The translations under genes were made by a program, and so were the position numbers. 64,000 nucleotides of DNA from the NCBI RefSeq assembly GCF_047663525.1, contig NC_092587.1, positions 42,616,501 through 42,680,500 of the forward strand, in the 5' to 3' direction. How positions within the stretch are numbered: position 1 is the stretch's first letter; every line of letters begins with the position of its first letter. The notes under the pieces are model-generated. The model searched no databases. It was not told the origin of the DNA and was given only the letters and a program-made list of their open reading frames with translations. Origin of the DNA: Anas platyrhynchos. Its lineage: Eukaryota; Chordata; Aves; Anseriformes; Anatidae. Shown here one piece after another: positions 10,510 through 40,800 of this stretch.

Positions 10510-13500
10510 TCACCTCTTCTTGAATCCGTACTTTTTCCTTTCGTAGAAGAGATCCGTCTTGGAGCTGCCCAGGTTGACGATCTTGGGGCAACCATCTCTC
10601 TGGAAGAGAAGAGGATGTAAGGTAGGAGTCATGGGAAACACAACCTCATCCCCACATACACAGTTCCAGCACGTTCCCAGTTCCGTCCCTCCCCACACTG
10701 TCCTCAACACACATTTCTTAGACCTCTGTAAGCAAACTGCCCTACAACTCTGGTTACTACCAGCAAGAGAGCCCACCAAAGAGGACAGATGCCTTTTTAA
10801 CACTACTCTAGGACACTCCCTCTCTTAGGGTGAAGAAGGAAAACAGCTCATATAACATCAGCAGTTTAATGAAAAGGATGCTTAGTGCCTCAAGACTGGA
10901 TTCTTTCTAAATTAGGATACAGAGGGTTTATAGGGCCCAGAGGAATAACCTTTCCCCTCCTTAGCCACAAAGAATCTTGTTGCTTGAGATGACTCTAAGC
11001 TGTTCTTACGTTGAGAGACCCCTCTCAGCTGCGACAGCAGAACTGAATCTCGGATTTCCTGCGGGCTGGATTGATTACTGCAGAGACTGCGTGGCCACCT
11101 CGGGGGAGGACAGCTTCACATGGCTGACTCCTTGTACCTGAATTCCAGTAGATGATACGAAAAAAAAGCCACGAGAAAAGCAAGAAGGGGAGCAGGGGAG
11201 ACCCACCTCAGGGGCACGGCTGCAAACACAAGGCAGAGCCACGCACGTCTCTGTATAGCAGGGAACATTTGTCAGCGGGCCACCTGAGCCCAGCGTCTGC
11301 GTAACTCTTGAGGGCAAAATGTTGTGGCTGGCAAGAGCAGCTGAGGGGCCCAGCAGGCAGAGGAACACGTGTCCTTGGCTGTTGTGTAAGCCTGAGTGGA
11401 TTAGATTTAGAAAGCCTCTGGGCAGATGTCAGCCACTGCAGAAATTGCACCCAAGCTGTGCCACCAACACCGGCTCCTGTGCAGGAGAGGCAACCTGGCG
11501 GGGAGGGGCTGCGTGGCAGAAGTAACAAGAGAGGGGGGAGAAATCACCTGCCACGATTTGTCTCTAGCTACTGCCTTGTTATTTGACTTTGAACCTCGGT
11601 AGCGGGACTCTTCCAAGCCTTGCCTCCCACAACGCAGGGAGCCTGTGACAAACTTGACAGCATTATTGCAGGGCTCTGTTCGTTCTTCCACCTCCTCATA
11701 CAGAGGCAGCAGATGAGCATGCTCCTGTCCCCCCAGAAAGGATTATATTTTGCAACTCACAGCTGCCCTGGATGACAAGGCGGGATCTTGGCCCTTACCC
11801 ACAGATAGAACCGAGATGAAACAAATTCCTCCCTCTGTCAGAACAAACCACGACTAACCAGACCCTCTACGCTGTGCCCAAGAGCATTCCGCCTCCTCCA
11901 TTTTAGTGTCTGCTTTCTTGCTTCATTTTCGTGTTCAGACTCTCTCGTAAGGATGAAGGAAGATCGAGTGCTCTACGTGAAACCCTGGACCAGCAGAGCT
12001 TCAGGTACAGAGCTCTTGTCCATCTGCTTTTCCTGTGCAGCTACTGTCGTGACATGCAGCACCCACAACAGCCTTCATTCGGTTACCAGAACACCTCAGT
12101 TCTGACTTGCCACCCTGCTCCTCCAACTCTGTATTTCTATAACCCTCCCCTGCAGAGCAGCTGACTGTTGCAGACCTGAACCAGTCATGATAATGTACAG
12201 GTAAGCCTAGGTTATGAAAAATACCCATTAGAAATCAATACAAATTGGTAAAAATACAAAAAACAAGCCTATTTTACTGCTGACTTATCAAGAAAGGTGT
12301 TTTGGTTGCACAGGTAAGTCAACAAAACCAAGAGCTCTTACAGCATTTCTAAATGCGGGAGGCAGCAGCAGCATTTCTACCCACATGCAACATTTAGATA
12401 CTAAGAAAGATTCCGGTCTCCTCAGATCTAACGCCTAAATTCAGATGAGGGCTTGCCCCCAGCCTGACTTGAGCTGCAGACCTTTAGAGATAACATAGGT
12501 GGGTGCTGCAGAAAACGAAAGCAGCGACTCAGTCAGCTGAGCGTGTTTCTCTAAATCAATCAGAACCATTCTCAGCGTGTTCTCTGTCAACATTAGGGTG
12601 TGCTGGAGACTGTGTTTGCAGAGGACCCAACCCATAAACCAAACAACCCTCAGGAGATAATCTCTATCAGGTCCATATTCTGGCATACTGCAACTGTAGG
12701 CATCCTGTTCGGGCTTCTCCCTACCTCATTTGCAGTTCTTCATGACCTGCACTCCCTGAGATGGATAGATGGATGTTAACAAATACCTACGGGGGTGAAC
12801 AGCTGCCTCATTCCACACGCACAGCGGCTATCTTGCAGGACAAGAGGATTAAACAGCACTGATTATAGAAATAAGGGATCGTTACACCACAAAGTGCTGG
12901 CAGAAAAAGAGATGATTACACTGCAGACAAGAAAAAAAGTCATATCCCACTATATCCCACTGAAATTATACAAGAAAATGTAACTTGCAGAAGACAATTA
13001 GTGGAGCAAGGACAGGGGTGCTAAGATCTCTCCTTACTTGTAATCCAAAGGAAAACAGGGTGGTGATTTCAGCTGCATAACAGTACCGTACATGACTTGG
13101 TCTGTAGCTGACAGACTCTTTGTGAGGAGCTGCTCCTGTCCCTGCCTTTGTAGTGTCTGAAATACTTCTGACCCTAATAAAAGCCAGGCTGAGGGATCCA
13201 GTAAGATAACACCTGAACACGGTAACAAGCAGCGCGTGGAGGAAGTGAACTCTTTGGGTTGCAGAGAGTCAGGGCACTGCTTGCTATCTCAAAATCCTTT
13301 ACAATCACTGGGAACTAACAACAGGATAAGAAAAGTACAAGGTAATGAAAAGCAGCGCTGATTCTGGGAGTGGAAGCCAAGTGTCCAACGTCCCAACACT
13401 AATCTCACCAGCTCGAAGTCCCTTTAAAGATAAGCGTGGCTACTAAAGAAAACCATAACCCATTCAGCCGAGGGCTGGATGACAACGTACATCTTTTTCC

Positions 13501-15689
13501 TGGATGGTGCACTCCTTGCAGTAGTAGGCATCGGACACTCCTGGACCCCCGCAGATCACGCAGCGCCCTTGGTAGGAGCCGTAGTTGCACTCATCGCATA
13601 TGCGCACGAGTGTGCAGGGCCGCACGTACGAGTCACAGATCACACACTTCCCATCACCTGAAAGTAAAACAGTCTTTGGTTACAGAACATCATTTTCTGC
13701 ACCCCCACGCAGAAAAAAAGATTCCTCAACTTGCCTATACACTCAAAGACAATATAATTGGACTACAGAAATTTATTTTAGAGGCACAGGGTGCCACTTT
13801 AGATTTGCAAATGGACTTCAGAGGAACAAGGGCTTGCAATATCTGAGTGTGTTTTTTTTTTTAATTTTGCGTATACACATCCAGAGAAGAATCCCAAGGA
13901 CACGTCTTTTGTGATTAGTTAGCACCTGCTTAGCTCATACCCGTACTTTTACTCTACAATTTTTCTTTGTTTTTTCACTTGTGAAAAAATGCCGGACTGA
14001 CAGGCCTGGTGTCCTTACCTATGCTGCAGCAGTGTAAGCTTCTCCCACAGAGCCACATCAACAAAAGTCTGGAGTTACCATCCTCAGAGAGATGGGATAA
14101 GAGATTGTACTTGTGGTCCTTTTAATCCTTCATCTGTGAGAAGGCCAAAGAAAGGGCAAACTGGCATAAACAGCCACTTCACAGAGTTGCTCTTGCTTTC
14201 TCACAAGGAACTGAGTGAAATTCAAGCATTCTTATCATACAGGCAAAGAGCCATCAGATGTCATTGACAGTCTGCTGTGCTGGACCCGATCCAAAACACT
14301 GACCTAGAGATGAAAGGCTTCGTATCTTATTACCGGTTCCCAAGGCATCTAATCCTTACTCCCACAAACAGCTCATCTAACCTGCTCATAAATCTCCATC
14401 CTGACAGCCCTTGGCTACTACCACTGGGAATCTGTTTAACTCCTGTGTGTTTCTGAAAACAATTTTGTTGCATTGGACTGTTTCTACTCAGTTTGCGTGT
14501 TTTCACGCTAATTTGGAGTTCAGAACTAGTCATCTGTTACTCTGCCACTGCAAGGATCTAATGATTGCTCATGCTCTTTCTTCCCTTCTCCAGCTGAGCA
14601 CTGGCACTTGACTCTATGTATTTATCTGTTCTATCTCTAGACACTTTTCTCCATCCATTTCTCATTCTCAAAGCGTGAAGTCAGATTCCAAAAATGTGTT
14701 CTTTTTTTCCTCCTTGGTAGCGATCAAGCTGATCGTTTGCATTCCAGATTACAAGGAATCAATCACGAAGTCACCGTAGCTGCAGCCACTGGAAACGCTG
14801 GCAGCACATACTCTAGAGCAGCACACATCTGTGACAATCTATCTGAGCGCTGTCTGTAAGCACTCACTGAGTTACACGCTTACACTTGGATGAACACACA
14901 AGCAGCTCTTCCCACCTCAAGCAGCGGTTTGTCCACCAGCTTTTTGTTTGTAACACCACGTTAGCGGCACAGCAAGAAGAGTGCAATCCTCAAAGCCAAC
15001 TGGGTGCTCTAACCACAGCACCGGGTTCTCAGCTGTTTATATATGGGAGAGTAAGTGTATATACTTACATTTATATACTTACATAAGTATATATACTTAC
15101 ATTTATATACTTACATAAGTATATATACTTACATTTTTCGCAAAGTCTTCCAATCGCTGTAGGGAGAAAAAGAGTAAAAAAGTATTAGTTAGGGTAGAAG
15201 CGGGAGAATATAAATATGAGCTTTAGTTAAGGCACAGAAGAATATGAACATGGGTTTGAATTGAAATTGATTATCTCGGGCAGTCATTTTTTAAAGGAGA
15301 ACGCAGAGTTTGGAGACAATCCCACAACGTTTGTGATAAATAACGCGCGTCCTCCTAGGCCCATGGGCGAAGACTAAAGCTCAGGTGCGCCGTGAGGGGC
15401 CAACGGCAGCCGCTGGCGGTGAGGCAATTTGCACTCATTATCCCCCTTTAATCACAACCGATATCAACTTAAATTAAAATTAATCATTTAAGCTCCGCGA
15501 GGGGGGTAGGGAGGGGCTCCCCTCACACGCGGGCCGCGGCTGCCCCGCCCGTGAGGCGCCGACGGGACGGGACGGGACGGGACGGGGGGCTCCCAACGGC
15601 CACTAACGGTCCCTAACGGTCGCTAACGGCCGCTCACCGACGCCCGCCTGCTTGCGGCAGAAGATGAGGTCCGGGTGGTGCTTGGCCAT
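10510..15689 (-). CDS. PHF5A: PHD finger-like domain protein 5A (SF3B subunit, Rds3 family)
   Basis: Four coding exons (minus strand, in order): 15638-15689, 15133-15156, 13491-13657 and 10510-10599; 333 nt, 110 aa plus stop. PHF5A is a small zinc-finger subunit of the SF3B complex of U2 snRNP. It contacts SF3B1 and shapes the branch-point adenosine pocket in the nucleus. The protein starts [20 protein letters not shown] and ends [18 protein letters not shown], which agrees with my recollection of the human protein at every residue. Thirteen cysteines form the knotted zinc-binding pattern (Cys11, 23, 26, 30, 33, 40, 46, 49, 58, 61, 72, 75, 85). Exon 2 is only 24 nt. All introns are GT-AG, and the acceptors are pyrimidine-rich. 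The gene is divergent from ACO2. The exon 2 donor sits inside a tandem repeat (see separate entry). Confidence 0.98.
10600..13490 (-). other. PHF5A: PHF5A intron 3
   Basis: About 2.9 kb between coding exons 3 and 4. I see no repeat family, RNA gene or second coding exon in it. The donor is GTACGT and the acceptor CTTCCAG. Confidence 0.8.
13658..15132 (-). other. PHF5A: PHF5A intron 2
   Basis: About 1.5 kb, with a T-rich tract near 13850-13865. Its 5' end on the minus strand is the tandem repeat at 15046-15132. No other feature is recognised. Confidence 0.8.
15046..15132 (-). repeat. PHF5A: 32-bp tandem repeat carrying duplicated GTAAGT donor sites at PHF5A exon 2
   Basis: On the plus strand ACTTAC recurs at 15063, 15077, 15095, 15109 and 15127, with spacing 14, 18, 14, 18, so a 32-bp unit. 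Read on the minus strand, each is GTAAGT. The one at 15127-15132 is the functional donor of PHF5A exon 2; the others repeat it, two of them with the same AAAT before it or ATAT after it. The array also contains inverted symmetry (GTAAGTGTATATACTTAC at 15051-15068). Confidence 0.9.
15561..15629. repeat. GGGAC pentamer run and four AACGG motifs at 10-bp period
   Basis: A GGGAC-type run (15561-15584) is followed by AACGG at 15595-15599, 15605-15609, 15615-15619 and 15625-15629, exactly 10 bp apart. Three of the four read TAACGG, which fits the Myb-family core (YAACNG). They lie in PHF5A intron 1, 8 bp from the exon 1 boundary and about 240 bp from the ACO2 start. Confidence 0.85.
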
Positions 15690-15867
15690 GGCGCCGCCGC
15701 CTCCCCGCGCCGCTCAGCCGCGCTGCCGGGTCCTGGGCGCGCTGAGGCAGCCGCAGCGCCCTGCGAGGACCTGCGCGGCTCCTCCCCTCCCCTCTCCCTC
15801 CCTCCCTCCCCCCGGTCGCGGCGGGTGACGCGGTCCCGGGGCGCGGCGGCCCGGCGGAGCGCACAAG
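15690..15867. promoter_or_regulatory. PHF5A/ACO2 bidirectional CpG-island promoter
   Basis: Only 178 bp separate the two start codons, which point away from each other, so the promoter elements and both 5' UTRs must lie here or inside the flanking exons. The sequence is CpG-rich, with a pyrimidine (CCCT) run and a TGACGCG half-CRE near 15826. There is no TATA box. A YY1-like AAGATGGCG covers the ACO2 start codon. No CAGTGN iron-responsive-element loop is present. Confidence 0.75.
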
Positions 15868-35861
<19,994 letters not shown>

Positions 35862-36225
35862 GTGCACACAATGCCCCCAGTGCACTGGACTCGATTCAGC
35901 TTTGGCATTTTTCATGAAAGTGCAATTCCATGCCTACTGTTGGAATAAATGTCTGATCAAATGTAACCATAGCTTCCTTTTTGTTATGGTACTTCCTCTT
36001 CACTGACACTATGAAAAGGGAGTGCAACCAGGCTTACTTTTGTCTTTTAAATTCCCCAGCTCCCTTTTTCTATTTTGGCTCAATTTCAGTTGTCCCACAG
36101 TTATTTATACTTGGAAATAACCAGCTAAAGTGGGTTTGTCTGCTCGGTTGGTTGTTTTCTGCCCATTCACTTTACTGATGGCTAAAGATTTAAAATGGAA
36201 ATAAAGACTGTGACCATCTCTTCTG
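35862..36225 (+). terminator. ACO2: ACO2 3' UTR with two AATAAA signals
   Basis: AATAAA at 35944-35949, about 83 nt after the stop, and again at 36200-36205. This suggests a short and a longer 3' UTR, with ends near 35965 and 36225. The second is followed by a TG-rich downstream element (CGTGTGATTGTC). Confidence 0.75.
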
Positions 36226-37015
36226 CCTCGTGTGATTGTCTTCATAATCCGGTTCTTCAGCTCCTGCTTTCCCCCTCACTGTGGCTGAGAGGGTGGGAAA
36301 GAAGTTGAAGGTTCAATGCTACCTGCCCACTTTGTATTGTTACGCAAAGACCACATGGTTAAGGGGAAAAAAAACATCTGCATGGGAGCCTCTGGCTGTT
36401 GAGGCGCTAACCTGCTTCACCCAAATTTCTACCTACAAACGGGTGGGGATTTTTTGCCAAGTTTGTTTCTAGCATGTCTAGCTGACTGCGTGTCTGAGCA
36501 CTGCTGCACAGCCAGCACTCAGTAAGCTCATTGTCCCCGCAGCTGGACCTCAGTTACTATGTGAACCTAAAGAATCCTAGGCTCCCTTTTAATTAGAGCA
36601 GTGCACCAGGAATAACAGTTCCGAATTAAGGGGTTATAACTGCGCTGCTGGGAGGGCACTGGTGACTCAGGCTTTGTTTTCGCAGTTGGAGGTTAGCAGA
36701 GCCGCTATCCCAGGGAATTACAGCCCCTTCCTGCCAAACGTGGCTGGCTTTGTAATTATGTGCACCATCACCCGCTTGGCACCAGGCCCTGCATAGATTT
36801 TACTCCCTGTTTTGTTCCCCTCTTTCCTTTCATTGCTGTCAGAGAGGCTGATGGCAATTGTTTGTTACTGGCTGTTAGAGCGGAGCAAAGCATTAGTCCT
36901 GACACTCAACGCGGTCTGCCTTGAAATCCAAGTAGCTGGACTGCAGGAGGCAACTTTTTTCCCTTCCTGCTAGGCAGGAAGCGAACAGTTTCTCCAGGAA
37001 TTGTAGAGGAAGGCA
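36226..37015. other. Gap between convergent ACO2 and POLR3H 3' ends
   Basis: About 0.8 kb with no coding signal. It contains 36539-36577, which matches ACO2 intron 15 sequence 34241-34279 at 35 of 39 positions. Nothing else stands out. Confidence 0.7.
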
Positions 37016-37034
37016 GGCTGTGGGGTTTTTACTA

Positions 37035-37040
37035 TTTATT
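37035..37040 (-). terminator. POLR3H: POLR3H poly(A) signal AATAAA
   Basis: Plus TTTATT. It lies about 770 nt after the POLR3H stop codon on the minus strand and gives a 3' UTR of about 0.8 kb. Confidence 0.65.
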
Positions 37041-37806
37041 CCATTTCTGGTATTAACCCACTCCCACAAACACATTTAACTTGCTTCAAGTAACACTGGT
37101 CCATTTCAGTTCATAATTACGCATTTTCAAACTCCAGCACGGTTGAACCCCTCCTACACAAATACAGCCCTCCTGGTACAGTATTTCCCGTCACCACAAG
37201 CAGCCTGCAGCTTTCTGCAGTGGTCCTCTTCATAAAGCCCGCGTTGCTTTGGCATAAACTGATCTCGTTCCAGTTCTCTTTGGCGGACCCATGCATTGAG
37301 TTCCCACTCAGCAGAATGTCACCACAGCTTCCCCTCTCCCCCAGCAGCAGCACTTTCCAGCCTCCACAGCAGCACACCTCTCAGCGCCAGTCTTTTGGGG
37401 TTTCTCCTCCAGCTCCCGTGAAAAGGGCAGGATTCTGCCCCTCTGGGATCAAGCTGTCAGCCCGAGGAAGCGATGCTTCTAGACAAGCATTCTCTCCCGC
37501 TTTCACTCACTGACGTCCAACTCCCTTCATAGCTCAGGCGAGTAAAGACCTCCCCAGTTTTCCCTCCAGGGCAGGAGACCAAAGCCCCAGCTGGGCTCAG
37601 GCCTTTTTGTCCCTGTAAATTCATTTCTCCCGCTCAGTGAAGGCGTTTCTTGAAAGCGACTGTCTTGATCTGGCGGGCTGGAAGCTGACGGGGAAGCAGA
37701 GGATGGCAGCTCTGGTTTCTCGATCAGCTTCCCAGGAGCAGCAGCAGGATCCCGTAACCCCCAAATCCCCAGCGGGAAGCCTCGCTGCAGAGCAGGCTGG
37801 CTGCAG

Positions 37807-40800
37807 CTAGCTGTTCGTCCACCACGACAGGAGGCCCAGGCCTGGCTCGCTGATGGACCCCTGGTCACACAGAGCAGAAGAGAGTGAGTGATTGGAAACT
37901 GCACAGGGAATACAGGAGAAATGCATAAAAATACAAAATGTCCCCCCCGTGAGCTACAGAAGAGGTATTCCCCTTCTCACTGTCAGAGCCCAGCCCTGCA
38001 AATGCCCAGATTTCTTTAATCCTCATCAATGCTACACCAAACCTGCAGCACCTGCAGAATCAAGCACTTCCCTGTTCCATCTCCTGGCTGTGCCCCGACA
38101 TACCCCAACCGTGAGAAAACACAGCTCGCACTGGCCTCCACCCACCTCTCCACTGCGCTGTACTCAGGGAGGTCTGACACCAGAGCACGGCCTGGGAAAG
38201 GCCGCTCAGCTGCTGTGCAAACCTTGGTGTGGTTTTCCCAGCCCTGGGTCCCTGCGTGCTCAGCCCTACCTGCAGGGCTGGCACCTACACTCCGTCCTAA
38301 CTCAGCCTCCCCGACGGGAGCTCCACCACCAAGCACAGTGGTTCAGTGAAAGCTCGCTGCAAGCACAGAGCGACCGCAAGAATGATCTCCTTCCTCCCCT
38401 TTCCCACTCCTTTGATTTTGTGACTTTCTTTGCTTCGTGGTCAGCTTAACACCATCAGTTCCTTGGGAAAGGGATGCTATTTTAGCCCTAGAACAAACCA
38501 CACTGTTTCCACGGCTCTACAAATTATGCACATTGTTACCACAAGAGTGTAGGGTGCCTCCTTCTTCTGCACTTCTTCTGTGGCGCTTGAGGTGGAAGCC
38601 TCTGCAGAGCTCGGACCTGTGGGAGATGTATCGACGAACGTCTCATCCACAACTCGGAAGCGGATCTCCTCCCCGATGTCCATGTAAAGGTCGTGGGCCC
38701 CTTCTTCGGTCTCATATTCCCACACCCACACCTGCTCTGCCTCGTCGCTGGCCACGCCAAGGGCTAAGGATGGGAACGATTACCCCTGGCAGAACACTTC
38801 CTTACAGTTCTGAGAATCCCCTCAATTCTAAGCCTTTCCACAATCCCTTCTCGAGCTGCAGCGCGCTGTCCTAGGTCACCCCCTGCACATTCTAGGGCCT
38901 CACCTCCGATTTTCCTGCACACAGCTGGGGTTTTCCTCCCCGCCCCCAAAACAAACAAACAAACCCCAGGAAGACACTGCCTACCACAGGCAAGGACATC
39001 AGACACGCCATGTACCTAGACACTGCACCATGTGGGAAAACCTGTGCCCTGTCTTCAGCAGCAGCCAAGAGCCGAGGCAGGGATTATAGCGCGGCTGTTT
39101 GTGGGATGCTGCTGTTCATTCCTATCAGCTGGCACAGTGATCCCACAGACCCTAATAGGCGTGAGGCCTGTCTGGCTGTGATAACAGCCTGCGGGACTTG
39201 CCCGACACAGCAGCCCAGCCTCTGCCACTGAGCACCTGCATTGTTGCGGCAGTGAATGGCTGCTGGGCCAGCGCTGCACAATCTTTTGAGGTGAAGCAGT
39301 GAAGTTAGCTGGGTGATCAAAGGATACAACTTAGCTGGCTGCTGCAGGGATTCCGGTGGGATGATAATATCATCAAAGAACCCAATAGAAACTGTGGGGA
39401 AAAGAATCTGATTAAGACTGAAATGACTCTTTGCAACAACGTAGTACTGCAGTAATTCCTACAATGCATTTCTAGACTTATTCTCTCCTGGGAAGGACAG
39501 CTGAGATTATGCAGGAATTATTCTTCGAGTCACAATGCTCCATTTCAGTTGGCAGCGAAGCAACCGCCCAGCTGAAGCACATGCAGCAACAGAGGGCACG
39601 GTCTGCCTGCCCGCTGGGAAAGAAAAAGGCTGCCTGGAGCAGGGCTGGAAGTGTCAGGGTTCCAAGAAATGAGTCAGATGCTACAGAGGTCCCTGAAAGA
39701 AAAGAGCTCAAAAATCAGAGAAGTAACACGTCAAATGAAGACCAAAGGAAAGTCAGATCAATTCCACCTCCCCTGTTAGATTTCATGATGTTGAGGTTTA
39801 TCAGAGACCGGACCTGCCCAAATTCAGCAATAAATGTACCCACGATAATCTCTTTGCCCTGACTTAACAAATGAGCACAGAGAGGAGCTTGCATGGAAAA
39901 CTCCTACAATAACAGAAGGCAACTCATCAACTGAGCACTTCATACAGTACACAGTTGATCATCTGTCTTAGAAAGATGTTTCCTTGCTGTGTTTTCAGAT
40001 ACAGGAAATACTCGTCAGTTTTCATGGAACTATACGGAAGGCATTTCAGACCAACACGATCCGATACTACCACCTTAAAAAAAATGTTGTTAATTGAAGC
40101 GAGAAAATAAATCCAGTCTAGCTCCAGATGGGCCTGCCTATTCTTGGGCACGCACACGAGTGACAAAAGGGAAGGGGAGCTGCAGGCAGAACCATCAGGC
40201 GCAGGGGAAGCTGCCAGGCTCAGCCTACCAAGCACCCTCCGACGGGAGCAGCACCAGAGGCTGCTCATGTCTTCGTCCAGCCTACACAGAGCACTACGCT
40301 GCCTGAAATCATCGCAGCTCCAGGTGCTCTGCAGCTCTTCCGTCCCTAACGTTCCGAGTTGCAGCTCACCGTGAACGCCATCCTGACTGCAGCTTTTAAT
40401 CTCCCCGATCAGGATCTCATCCAGGAAGGGATGGAAGACCACGTAGCGGAAATGCACTTGAAAGAAAACAGATCGGTAACGTTACGACCACGCAAGCGAA
40501 CCGTTCTCCTTCCACAGGGTGGCAGCCATTAGAGCAAAATCCCACATCCTACATGCCCTCTAAAACGCTGCATCAAGCATCTTTTACACCTTCCTTACAG
40601 GTACCAGTTTGTTCAGGAAAACAGGAATCAGAGCTCTGATTTGTACAAATTATGACAGCAGTTGATCATCAGTTTCTTGTTCTCCACTTTTCAAGCTTGC
40701 AAGAATTTAATTTCACAGAATAAAACTATAAAATAATGGATGTGGAGCAGGACTCTGCTTTAGTTATGATGTTAGCGTTCTTAGGAGGCCAAGAATATCA

